A stretch of 64,000 bases of DNA, from positions 22,323,047 to 22,387,046 of the forward strand of contig NC_047066.1 of assembly GCF_902459465.1 (NCBI RefSeq), written 5' to 3'. Below, piece by piece: positions 1 to 13,300 of this stretch. This stretch comes from Asterias rubens (taxonomy: Eukaryota > Echinodermata > Asteroidea > Forcipulatida > Asteriidae). Both the position numbers and the translations under genes were made by a program. The stretch's first letter is position 1. Each line of letters opens with the position of its first letter. The notes beneath the pieces are model-generated. The model searched no databases. It saw nothing but the letters and a program-made list of their open reading frames with translations, and had not been told where the DNA came from.

Positions 1-1276
1 ATTTTGTGTTTTCCAATCACATTGACAGCACAGGTACTGAGTTACAGCCAAGAGAATTGTTGTGACAAGACAACTACGTAATTTAGCCGATGTGTTGGAT
101 CACAGGTTACTCTTAAAAACACTCAAAAACATGTGACCAAAAGACTCCAGCAAGCCCATTGCCATGGAAACAAAATCTTGTGGCTTGAAGGGATCTTATA
201 ATAAAAAGGCAAACTAGTCTACAATCAATTATTTTTTTGTTAGACTTTATTTTTATCAAAGTCAATGGAGGTATTTGCAAATCAATGTGACTGCATATAA
301 TTATTTCAAATACTTTTTCAACAAACTACAGAAGCCTACAGAAATGGTCAATCAAATTCGGAGAAAAGTGAGCAGTCAATGTAAAAATCCAGTCTACATG
401 TAAATATACAAACATGTACTGTGTAAGTAATATCACTTTCTCTTTTTGTTGATAGCAACTTGTTTTTAATATAAATAATTTGTTATAAAAACACTGCAAG
501 GTCAGTGTAAAAATTTCCAGATGTGTAAATACGATTAACCGGTCTGCAGTCGCAACTACTTCTTTTGTTTGGCCATACATTGTAGTGTTTTGCGGCCTAC
601 CAAAGTTATTGTACATCATCAGACTGATTGTATCTGCATGCATGCATAATTACAGTGGTGTCAAGGCTGCCTGGACACACGCCTAATTGAGCATGCCTCG
701 CATATTCTCACACCACCATGTAAAAACAAAATCTGGTTCCTCATTTCAACACAAGCTTGACTAACAAAAACACTTTCATTTGAAAAACACTTTCATTTAA
801 AAACACTTTCACTTACAAATACATGTACCTGTCTGTCACAGCCAAATAAAACAATCCCTTTCATTATACAGTGTAAAATTTCCCATTATTGCTCCTCAAT
901 TATTTAGTGTGATATGTATTGATTAATTATTTGCTTTTTTTAAAAAGTACATTAATATTAATAATTAATATTTAAAATTTATATTGCGCCCCTTGCATAC
1001 AAAATGATCAGAGGCGCAGAACACTTGTTAAAAAGCACAGAGTGAAGAAAAAGACAAAGAAAAAAGACATGTTATGTATCTCTTATTGCTGAGTCAGTAT
1101 GAAATAAATGTTTCCTGTCTTCAGAAGTACAACAACATGTTTTTTAATTCTTTGTATCTAATGTAGTATAGTCAAAAATGTGAATACCTGAATGTACATT
1201 TCACTAAAACGTTACTGGCCTTCCATCACATCTTGTAATGTGGGTTAGTGCCTAGCCCTAAGTTCCATGTACTTAC
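1..1276. other. MED13 intron 3 (partial), no recognised element
   Basis: AT-rich sequence with short simple stretches, including tandem cactttcatt motifs near 770-820. I see no exon of MED13 or of any other gene. Confidence 0.5.
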
Positions 1277-1361
1277 CTCTCAATGAGATTATGCAGTGAC
1301 TTGAAGAGCAACGTGCGGCACTCATAAGACAGGCCATTATCCCAATGACCGTCATCCACGT
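1277..1361 (-). CDS. MED13: MED13 exon 3
   Basis: The acceptor is attgcag and the donor gtaagt. With the carried G it reads [20 protein letters not shown] and onward, and it leaves in phase 2 inside an arginine codon. This is a near-identical match to the vertebrate [13 protein letters not shown] block. Confidence 0.94.
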
Positions 1362-4300
1362 CTGCAATATAAAACAAAGGCAACACATATTGGTTTAAAA
1401 AGAAAACCAATTAGGTAAAACAATTCCTGAAAAACAATGTTATTTTGATCCAACACATTCATAAATTGCATTACTAACAGTTACACTTTATACAGGGAGC
1501 GATTTTGTCCGGCAATTATGCATGCAAACAATTTACACAGACTTTTTTCCTGAGCACACTGGATGCCAATATTGAGTAGCAAATCAAGGTTACTGATACA
1601 ATTTATAAAACATTTTGCTCTGCTATACAAGAAAACTTATTTGCTGGTAGTCTATGTTTGACAACAAAAAATAACAATCAAACTTCTATTTCATTTACAT
1701 TATGTGGGTAAGCATTGAAACTAACAGATACGAAGGAATACAATTTTATATGCACACTTGCGTTTATTAAAATTAATATTTGAATTTTATGATGAATCCG
1801 GACTACAGCACAGACAACATTCCAGAGACTCTAATGCGGACATGCTGGTATTCAGCTCATCTACCCAGGTTCATCAGTTGACAGGCATAGCAGTTTTGGG
1901 CAACTGTGCGGGATGAAAATATGCGTTGTATACACTCATATTGATTTGATCAACACGATGGCTCTTGCGGGTTTGCATTAAGTATGTGGTGGTATACATT
2001 TGTCACATTTGTTCAATTTTAAGCTCCTTGTAATGCAGGACCCTGAAGCCATGGCCTTACTGTTGCCCTGGTCTTAGCTTTTGCGCACTTTATGAAGTCT
2101 CATCCTCAAACGGCATTCTCAATATTTAAATGAATTTCACCTTTTCCTGAGGTTCTATGATGTCAGGTCTTTAATTCCTTTTCTATTAAGTATTGAAGGA
2201 TAATTGCCCCAAAGACAAATGAGACATATCTTCTCTTAGTGCTTGTGCAACAGTTTACAGTAAACATGTTGAAGTTTCTTCACACTTTCACTCTGGTCTT
2301 TAGAAAACAATTCTGGTCCGATCAAACTGTGGTCTTGTTATTTTTCACACCAAATTCGAGCCCTGTTTTGATATCAAAATTATTTTTTATATGTTAACTG
2401 CACCTGGGCAAGAACCATATAGACTATGAACGGACAGATCTCATCTTTATTTGCCATTGATTTACAATTGATTTACTCATTGTGGGCATATTTTGGCTTA
2501 ATTTCTATCAATCCATCAAGCATTCGCCAAACAGCCAATTTATACACTGCCAACTGAGTACACTTGTACTTTGGATTTATTTACTCAGGAGAAACAATGC
2601 TGTAAGCGTTCCCCCTAGCCGCTAACGAATGGCTGCACTCCTATAGTCTAGATGTAATGTTAGGGTTTTAAGATTATGCATTACTAACTGCAAGGGTGTT
2701 AGCAGCTTTTGTGTCCAACACACATTCATAACATTAAAGTAGGACTGGAGCACTTTTAAAGGTCATGACCTACATCCTAACTCTTGATTGCCACAAAGTA
2801 TTCCTGCTTAACTCCAAAGGGACACACATGTGCCAGTTTTTTCCGCTCTTGTTCTGCCAATACAAAAGATTTCTCAATCTAGCGACCCCCATCCACTATT
2901 TGCCGAAGAAAAAATATGAGTAAACAAGACTTGAACGGCTAGGGGGGTCCCTTGGTATTTAAACAGTGAAAAAAATTACAGGGAGCTTTGTGAGAAAATC
3001 CTGCAGTAAGCAGCTGGGAGTGAAAGGCGCTTGTCTGTATGGCATAGAACAGACTCAACATTAACGTACAATGGACCAAGTGTAGGTTATAGAAACATGA
3101 AGTTTATAAACACATTAGAAAGCTGTTAATTAGGTTGCTTTTGAGAGAAATCCTTTATTCGGTACATAATAACACTTAGAGGCCATCAAGCTAAAAATAA
3201 GATCGTGGGCAGAATTTCTTGGGACAGCCACGTACATTGTAGCCCGTTGTTCAGCTTGTCTGCTGAGTGAAGCAGCCTGTCTGAAAAACATGTAGGGGCA
3301 ATTCCTGCCAGCGTTATTGCTTCTGAGTAAATTCCTTTGAATGATTACAGCAAAATCAACAGTAAACTGTAGCTGGGAGAGAAAGGGGTTTCAAGTGGTT
3401 CAATGATTTTGTCCCTGATTGACAGAAACTCTCCAACAGGCTTGAAGGTGATATTTCTTGAGTATCCAATTCCAAGCCAAGTGCTCGCAACGAGAAAGTC
3501 TAAAATGCTAAAATTTTGAAATTTATTAAAGTTGATTTTTTGGGGTTGAACAAAGAATTGACTCAACCCCAAAAAATCATTTCAAAATTTACCCAGTCAG
3601 TTTCCCTTGTGGTTTATATTGATTTGTTATAGTTAATAATATCAGTTGTTTTACTAAAGAATGATTTAAAGTGTAGGGAAACAAATATATATTAATACCC
3701 TAAGGATATTTTCTCTTTAAAAGGTCCCTTGAAAATTGTTATCTGTCCAACTGCCTTTTTGGTATAGTTTTTTATACATTGAATAGTGCATCGTTTACTT
3801 TAAAATTAAAGCCATCTTTTGTTCAGACATATAACCAAAACCTGCCATTTCAATGTTCATGGCATAATTCTGAGCAGGCCCTGCAGAGGAGGTGACAGCC
3901 GGATTTTTTGCCCCACCTCAGGGTTGCATGACCCAAAAAGATGGCATTCCTGATTACCATGGTAACGACTCAAGAAGGCTCTACAAAACTGAACGTTCAC
4001 ACCTGCAAAGTTTCATTGGAACAAAATGGTTTATAATTTCATTAACCACTTAGTCTCACTGTTGCAAGCTTTAGGATTAAGCTGGTCTTTTTGTCAAATT
4101 GGTTGTGCATTTAATATTTATGCAAAATGACCCACAATGTAAAAATGATTTTGTTGCCCTACCCAGAGTGAAACCAGTGATGATGGTTTTAGTAAAATTA
4201 TTGTTTCTTCTCTTTTTTTCTCTATTGAATTAGTTATTTTTAAGCTAGAATTTCAAGACAAAACACTGTATGTACAGGCATACATGGATAATGATATCAT

Positions 4301-7300
4301 CTAAATCCTGTCCAATCAACATAATTAGCCGTAGCATGAATAATATATTACAGAAACTTGACACACGTATTGCTGTTGACAAAAGCTGCTGCTAACGCAA
4401 AGCCCCAAGGATAGTTATTAGCAGAGCCCGGAGTGAGAGATAAATGATCAATGTTTAATAAACCAACCTTCACTGATGGGGGAATTTTACCAGAAATCTT
4501 GTAAGTAGATTTTGTTATTACACTACATTTGTACTACATGTATCTCCATGAAAAAATGTACACATCAAATTGGTGCAATTGTTTATTAGGGAGAGTGGTT
4601 GGAATGGTAGGGAATGTTTATAACCTAAATGTTTATGATATTTGTCGCAAGGGGCCTTCAAAAAAATAATGCTGGGCTAGTGCTGGACGATATCACAATA
4701 ATATCATCAAGATATGATAATGCAGACAGGTCAGTTGAAAATTTCTCGAAATTTTTCTTCAACATTTTGAAATATTGCACCAAAGATGATGCACAAAATA
4801 TCATAGATTTGGCACAAAATATACTCAAAATTAAACGAAAGGGGAAAACAAATCGCCTTTCAAAAGAGCAGCGACAGTTTCATATAATATGTACATGTAT
4901 GAAGCCTTTGCCATCCACAAATGATACAAATGGTGAAACAGCTTTGTTTGGTGGGGTGCAGTGTAACCAGGGTCCAGAGTTCAAACTCTCCATGGTTCAA
5001 TGCATTATCGTTAAAGGAGTAGCTAAGAAAAACACAATGTAAGCTGTTCAAGTAAAACATGTCAGTAATTTTTATACTGTGTTTTTTCACCATTTGGGCA
5101 GATCTTGTTTGTTTATTTAGCCTTTAGATCATTTCATCTTTGCGGTAACTGTTTTTGACAAGGTCATTGAGTAAATTAATTTATCTAATTCTATAAAACA
5201 CTTTCAATTTTTGTAAATCTTGGTGACATTATCTTATCAGTGAATCAATAATATCATCATATTGGCAACTTACATGTAAATATTTTCAATATCATTCAGT
5301 ACAACATAGTACAAGTAGTTGTCAATACTGGATACCCTGTCATGCAATTGAATACTATTGGCATCCTCTTCTATTCTGCCTTTAGAGTGTGGTTGCATGC
5401 AAATGCTCAATGCCAACTCAGGCGTGATTTAAAGATGATAATGTGAATATTCTACCATTGCTGTAGTGTTACAATCTAACATAGTGTCAATCAAACAAGT
5501 CAAAATCTCTGGTTAGCACAATCCTTTCACTTTCCCCTTCAAAGCCCTTTAGCAAATCCTGGTTGTTGGAATTTTCAAATAACACAGAAGTGTTGTGGAA
5601 AAGGTATTGATTATATGTATTGGTGCATGACCCTGGCTATTGCCTATTATGCCTGGTGGATCAATGCAAAGGGGTTAATCTAGTCATGCTACTTGAATAG
5701 CCTGTGTCTGGTCAGATAAGAAACCTGTATAATCTGGTATAGCTTATGCACAGTCAAGGGGCAACAAAGGGCAGCACTTGTACAAGTGTATGCAATACGA
5801 CCCAACAGTACACCAAACAACTGTGTGTACCTGTGTATGTATAGTGTATGCTGTGTTTAAAGGATTAAACTCGCACAGTTTGAAGATAATGATAGTAGAA
5901 AGAATATTAATTTTGGTTTTTACCCATACACCGATTAGTGTTAGTACTGTATACTCAGTACTTTCCTACCCGAGTAACATGCCTGTGAAAAAATATCACA
6001 GGAATGTTACTCGGGTGGGATTCGAACCCACGACCCTTGCAATTCTAAAGCAGTGTCTTACCAACTACACTACCAAGGTTTCCCAGTAGCTAGAGGCAGT
6101 TTGAATCCTATGTTTTGCCAGCGGGTACCGCAACGATACTTAAAATACTGCTGAGGTGCTGTACCTTTTTGAAAAATTAGTAAAACAATGTCCCCCTTAA
6201 GCACAGCTATATCAGCTGAAAGAACAGCATGCTACATCTTGGTAAGCAGAGCCATGGACCCTTTTAGTAGGATATTTGTGTTCCAACCTACTGTCAAAAT
6301 GGTGCCCAATTAATAAAAGGTAATTAAAGATGCATCAAGAGACTGATGAGCAGTGTCGGACCAGAACAGGTGGCTGCCCCATGGACCACAACATTAGGAT
6401 GAATTCTAGACCTGTAGCTCATGCTGTACGCCTATATTATATATTAAACAACATTGTTCATGTAATTTAGCGCAGGACTGATGAGTGATATGTATGCAAA
6501 TGTTTACATTCAAATGACCAGTGTCGAAGAAGAAGAAAAATTAATCAAGTTAAAAAATTCTCCTCTTGACTTTTCACTGTTTACAAGGCACAGCCCCAGT
6601 TGATCTCCTTAAACTAGTCACAATTAATTGTTCTAGAGATATACAAAGTACAAATCAGTCCCTTCTTGTCACTTTCTTTGAAAAATCTTATATGGTTCTT
6701 AACCTTCTTAAATTGCTGGCACAGTTTGATGTTCTGGTACATCACATTGAACTGCAACATACCGAGAATGTTTGGAATACAAGTCAATCAGCAACCAATG
6801 ATCATGGGTCATGGTCTGGCATCCTGTAGCATAGCACTCTCTATGCACTGATGCACCTGTTGGAATGCCAAGTCTAAATATTAACAATCACAATGTCCCA
6901 ACAAAGAGTATCATTGGCTGCCTCTTTCGCACGTAAGCGCTTAGCCCGGCCTGTGGGCGACCGACTGACTTATAAGCATGTCTTGTATTTGGGGAGGAAA
7001 ATATGCAATCTTGAAACATTTACACATGTCTGTAGTGTATGAAAAAGAGAGAGAGAAAGTCTTATTGAAAACCCTTGGCGATCATTTGGAGTGGTCAGAT
7101 TGCAACATAATTTTGTTGGCAGTACAACCTTCCCCAAAATAGAGATCCCCCTCTCCTCTAACATTTGCCACATTCAACGTCTCCAAGTGAGTAAGTTACT
7201 TACATAATCTCTTTAACCAGTACATGTAATACAAGTACCGGGGATCTTCACATTGTATCAGTATACAGCATCCGAACAGCAAACTGGCCGAGTAAAAATA

Positions 7301-10300
7301 AACTGACCTGAACTTTATGTTTACTTCCTAGTTCTGCCACCCCCTCCCCCATCCCATATCCACCAAGTCTACTAAATAATTTTGATTGTGCAAGCTTTCT
7401 ATACAATCATTTGTTTATATCATTTAAACAAACTGTTGACAATCTACTAATTATGTAAAGCAGCCCAGTTCATAGCTTTTGCAATGTTGTAGTTTGTTTA
7501 CAATTCACACTGAACCTTGTAAACCTAGTGGTGATGTCGCATCACGATTGACAAGCCCCAGAGCCTGGCCAGTTTCCGCTGGCTGCGGGAGGAAATCTAC
7601 CCAGTTTCCTGAGCAGTCAAGAAGATGGGTGATCGCGACTACCACTGCTGATTGGTTAAAGGCCACTAATACACATCTCATTCTGAATTCAAAATGACGT
7701 GATCATTCAACTTGCACTATTGTGGTAAATAAAGGGGTCAAAGGGTGCAAAAAAAGTAAAGCGTTTACATTCACATCAACTTAAATAGAGAGTCATTAGC
7801 AAATAAGTACATCACTATACACTGTAGTTCCACAGTTACCACAAGGGGGAAAAAACACTCGACATCTGTATGCCCGATCAACTGTATTGCATAATTGAGC
7901 TATAATTCAAATTTATAATGTTCTCTTTAACAATGACATTGACAGCATTGTTTTACTTTTAACCAAAACTTTCTCTTAAGAAGCCCTTCTAATGGATATT
8001 ACCAAACCCAATCTGCATTGATTCATAAAACATAAATTGTTGTTTGATAGTAAAACATCAGTGCTATGTCAACAGCATGTCAAACAAAATACAAATAAAA
8101 CAGTATACTACCAAAGGCACCATCTTAAAACCACATTCTAAGGATGTACATGTACATGTATTCATAGTGTGCCCCAGAAGTATTGATGGCTATCATTGGC
8201 ACCCAGTGCACAGCTTGCTGAGAAGTCCCTTCATGGAAAAACAAGTGTCCCAATTCAAATTAGAGCGATTCCTAGCATTTCAGTCACGCGCATTCAGCTA
8301 CAGCTTTACACTACTGTACATGCCTTTACCACACTTGACCTGTGCATGTACGTGTGTATGTAAATGAAGAGCATCTTGCTTGAATCACGTAGTAATGCCT
8401 CTTGCACTGTGTGAAGGTCAAATCACTGGAGCCCAGTCACTGTGGCTACAGTCAAGGTTGCATACGTGCATGAACACTGTGCGTTGTTAACTACATTTCT
8501 TCACAACAGAAATATCTTTCTGAATAGCTAATCACTGTGATGGGCCAATTTAGTGCAAGTCTTTTATTTCTTAAATTAGGTTCATGTAGAAAACTCTTTT
8601 TTTTTACACAATGGGAAAAGCCCTGCACTACGCCTGATCATCACAACAATTGTTATGGTAGGGCCACTGATTTTCCGCGATCGCGGAAAACGGACGGAAT
8701 TCGCGGAATCCGCCCTTTGAAACGGAAAACGGGATTTCAGAAAATTTGATTTTTTTTCTTTCTTTTTTTTTCTTGACGCCAAAACTATTGAAATTGCATT
8801 CTTTATTAAGATTCTTTTTGTTAAACTAAAAAGGCATCAGAAATCAGACCATTAAAAAGTACGAGATCGTAACCGTGGATCATTCTGTTCTACTTCACAC
8901 CCTTACTCTATGTTCACACCATCCTCAATGTTTACACACATGATGTACACACGTTGTTAACATGGTTAAGCGAAGGGCATTATTCGCGGCACGTTTTAAA
9001 CATTTTTTGTTCACCCAAATTGCATTTTCTCCCTCTCTTTTACCAACAATCATACACAAACTAGCTTACCTATGATCTATAAGAACACATACAATGTTTT
9101 TTCATCTCGGAAAGGACTAAAATAAAACCGTAAACTGTCAACATTCTGTCGCCAAAGCGAAAACAAAATGGCTGACATTTTGTTTGTGGATGGAGAATGG
9201 TCACGTCCATAGACTTGTTTCAAGTCTTTGATCATGCTGAAACAGCGCCCTCTTGTGGATACACTCCTGTCATTAGCCTACAATGTGGCTGATGCAGAGA
9301 ATCAACTGCAGTTTTAGACTTGGAATCAAGTCTATCACATCATGTGCATTGATACTGCAGTCACAGTGCAACCTTTTTAGAACAGCAGTATACAAAATAA
9401 TCCACAATTATAAAAAAAAGTATTTTTTTGAAATTTGTCAGTTCAAATGAACATTTTACGAAGTCAACAGTGCAACTTATCTCAAATTGATTTTTATAAG
9501 TGTGTCCCTGGGTATTAAACAACCTTTTATCTAATTAAAAAAACATGAAACGGAATTTTTTGTGCCTGAAACGGAATTCATGTTTTTGCCAAACGGAATT
9601 TGCACTTTTCTGAAACGGAAAATCAGTGGCCCTATTATGGTAACACAACAATTGTTATGGTAACACAACATTATCTAACAAAGTGAGTTATGTCTAAAAC
9701 TACATCATGTACGTATAAATAGATTTTTTGTCTTTCTCTCATTAATGTAAAAAGTTGCATTGTTGTTTGAAACTTAAGGAAAGTGCCGTATGCCATCCTA
9801 TGTATTGTATGTTTCAGTAGAAATTTGCCCAACAAATTTGCCAACTTTCCTTTTTCAAATGTCCCAGTTCAACTTGTAAGATAATTTCTAACAAGAATTT
9901 AGCTCCTGATGTTTAAATGGTTCTTAAATTATAGGAACTTTGCTTGAATGGACCAGAAACAACGTTTCCCTCTTAGTACAGTACACACTTCAATCTAGTT
10001 CACAGTTGGTCTTAAGGGAACACTTTCTGTGGAATGCCATCACCCACTGAGCTGAGAGAGTCTCACAGGTTGTTGTTTAGGATACGAACATTCCAATAAG
10101 TGATGCAATTGTTTGCATCTTACAATTTATGTCCATATTAACATTATGGTGTTCTTTAAACTGTTAGGCCTATCTATTAGTCTTGAAATCATTTTTCTGA
10201 TGCCTATTAAAAATAATGTTTTTTTCATAAAAAATGTGTACAGTGCAAAGGATAAACTACATGTGTCCAGGGCTGGAAATTCACGCTGGACCCCAGGCCC

Positions 10301-13300
10301 GAAGCCGGTGGTTGCCTGAGACAGTTGGTTCAAAACTTATAAATTGTGACAGTGGTTACGGGGAGGTTACATAAATCATATTTTTCATACTGGATAATTA
10401 TAATTTTGTGACATCTACACAGCCTCCAATCTGGGGTTCTGGTGTAATGCTTCTGGTGTATGGGCAATTTGATAACCCCCTACTTCCATTGAGTGCTTGC
10501 CTGGAAATCCCGAGGTATCAATAGAGATGTCCCTGATATGACTGTGTCTGTTCAGGCTTGGCCTTCTGACCTGTTCACTGGCTGATATATCCAATAAATT
10601 ATACAATGGAGATTTGATAAGGTGCAATGATCAGATGTGTAAAGCCAAAGTACAACTATAGACACGTACAGTAAAATTTCAAGTACAGAAGACTCGTTTA
10701 TAAATACTATTTACTAATTATAGCCACACTAGATAAATGTATTAGGTGACACAAACATTACACAAACACATTGCTTTCATGTTGCATAATAGCAACTTGT
10801 ATGCTATTAGAATTGTTTCTTGGCCAAATGAAGACTAGAAACATAAACTGTAATCATAGCCTACATGTACTTCGCGTTCCTCTCTCAACAGTCTTGGTTA
10901 TCAATGTTTTTACAAAAGTTTGTCAATGCAATATCCAAGCTTGTATGCTTTGTTTTTGAAAGGGCAAGGGCATCAAGGCATTTTTCTCTTGGTAAAGGGC
11001 ACCCAATGAGGAACTTGAAAACTTCTACTGGAGATTTTGAGGGGACCAAGGCAATGAATAGGGGGCATTGAGGCAATCGCCTTCAATGCCTCCGTGAAGT
11101 ATCAGGCCTGTATCATACCACTGAACGAGGATGTATGTTTATGCTCCAATTTCACGACTGTGAAACGCCATGATTTTGACGAAGGATTTTTTTCTACATT
11201 CCTTTACATTTATGTTGAATTCTTGGTGGGCAGTAAATTGGCTCAGTGGCATTTGTATTTTTCGGTACCACCAATATTTGATAAGAAAATATGTTATTTA
11301 AATACAACCTTCCTGAGTCCTGATAACAAGTATTTACAATGTTCGACACAGAGTACTCAATAGTGTGTGAATACTTGTGTAAACCATGTATATGTACTTC
11401 TCAATGTGTTTTACCTTTTCTGTGTTTGTTTTATTCAAATAATTTGTCTGGATACACATATTTACATGTATTTAATCATTTTTTTATCTGTCATACCTCT
11501 TGCACTTAGGACACAAAATGTGCGGATTAGTGGATCAAAACAAATTGGTTGCGCTGAGGAGCCAAAGTTCAAGTCAATGTTGAATGCAGAATGCACTTGG
11601 CTGTAATTTGCTGATTTACTTTACACGAGTTTGTTCTTTATCGATCACATCCAAGTGATAAATATAGTATGCAGTGCTATATTTTTAAATGGGTAATGCA
11701 ACAATCATGTTGAATCGTAGTGCCAAACCCATCAAAGCTGATTGCCATCAAAATTATAGAAGGGACAAGTTTGACATCAAACAAGAAAGTCTCAAATTAT
11801 TGCTTGGAGATTACTCAAACCTAGTCACATTTTGTCATGGGTATGGTACAGAGCTATTTATTCTGCCATACAGGAACTAGAGAATTCATGTAGTCGAGAG
11901 GCTCTGCAAGTATCCCAATAAATGAAACATGGTAGCCCAGATTAATTTGCATCTGGACATGGAGAGTTAACATGGACTTTTACTGTACTTTTTTTAATTT
12001 TTATTGGAAAAAAAGACTGAGGAGGGGCATTTTGGGGGTGCAAAGACTCGCATTCTAGACTACAATTGTTTATAACTCATAAGAGTACGACTTCATTTAG
12101 ACCATAAGGCGATGCTTGTGCAACATATGCTTAGCAAAACTTGGTTGCATACACATAATTGAAACCTATAAAATGTGAAAAAAAAGTAATTTTCTAGCAA
12201 ATTCAATGCGTTACCTTTTAAATCCGGTAAAATCTTCCCTTCCAGATTAGGGTCATCTCCGTACCAATAAATCCATAGTTCCTTAGACCAAATGGGGTCA
12301 GGTTTCGTCGGCACATCTAGAGAGAGTAATAGGTCCGTGTTCATGTACGGGACACGATGCCACACGCTGAGAATGTTAGCTGCGATGCAGCGCGAGTAGG
12401 AAAGCAGGACGGGATCCTCCAGGGGCCCCAGGGGCTCCTGGGGACAATCGTAGCTGAACTTACGCCATTTGATGCCCGAAAGATCCGTCTTGAGGAGGAA
12501 AGAGCAAAGAAAAATTAAATAAACATTTATTCTTAATCAAATCATGTCAAAAATAATTATGTTTCAATACAACTAATGATGACTTATAAAAAGTTATTTA
12601 ACAGCAGCCATCAACTGCTCAAAGGATCTGCCATCTCAAATTGACTTGTAAAATTCAATAAAACAGAGGCTAATAAAGATCTACATGTAATTTAAATATT
12701 ATCCACCATAACAAAGTTAAACTTATCTCAAAGAGTAATTCTGAAATTGTTGCATTTCACCAGCTTGGTTGCTTGAAATCAACAATTGAGCAGAAAGCTG
12801 ATGAAGTGTGTTTTGAATCACTCCATGGATCCTGGAGGCATATGTCATGACTAAATCATCACGCAATCAATATTCAGGCCTCACTTGTTATTGCTGTCAA
12901 CCGATAAGATTGTTTTCTGGGCCAAGCCAACGCACATATTTATTGTCACTGAGTAAGTCCTTAAAATAAAGATGCCTGTCACCATAAATCACATATAATG
13001 TGACATTTGACCCTTCGCAATACTGAGTTTGTCAACATGTCAGTCATATTTTTGCCAAGAGTGTTTCTGTGAGAAACAGGCAGGCATAATTAAATATTAT
13101 AATTAAATTAGTCCTACAACTGATAAATTAAAATATGTTGAGCATTTTATATTTTAATTACCTCTATTAAATGTTAATGTCCATGGCTGGATTATTCACA
13201 ATTGGATGGATACTGTATCTAATGCCTACTTAGTACTATATATGATAATGGAAGCAAGTTTGCAGATGGTTTGTACATGTTACGTATGGGCACTTACGTG

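Noticed and set aside
4629..5042. 137-codon plus-strand reading frame in MED13 intron 2
   Set aside because: No domain, no promoter or poly(A) context and AT-rich codons. It is most likely a chance or decayed-repeat frame.
5920..6085. Functional tRNA gene
   Set aside because: A and B boxes are present, but the anticodon region is not a proper arm and a SINE tail follows. Repeated family copies confirm a SINE.
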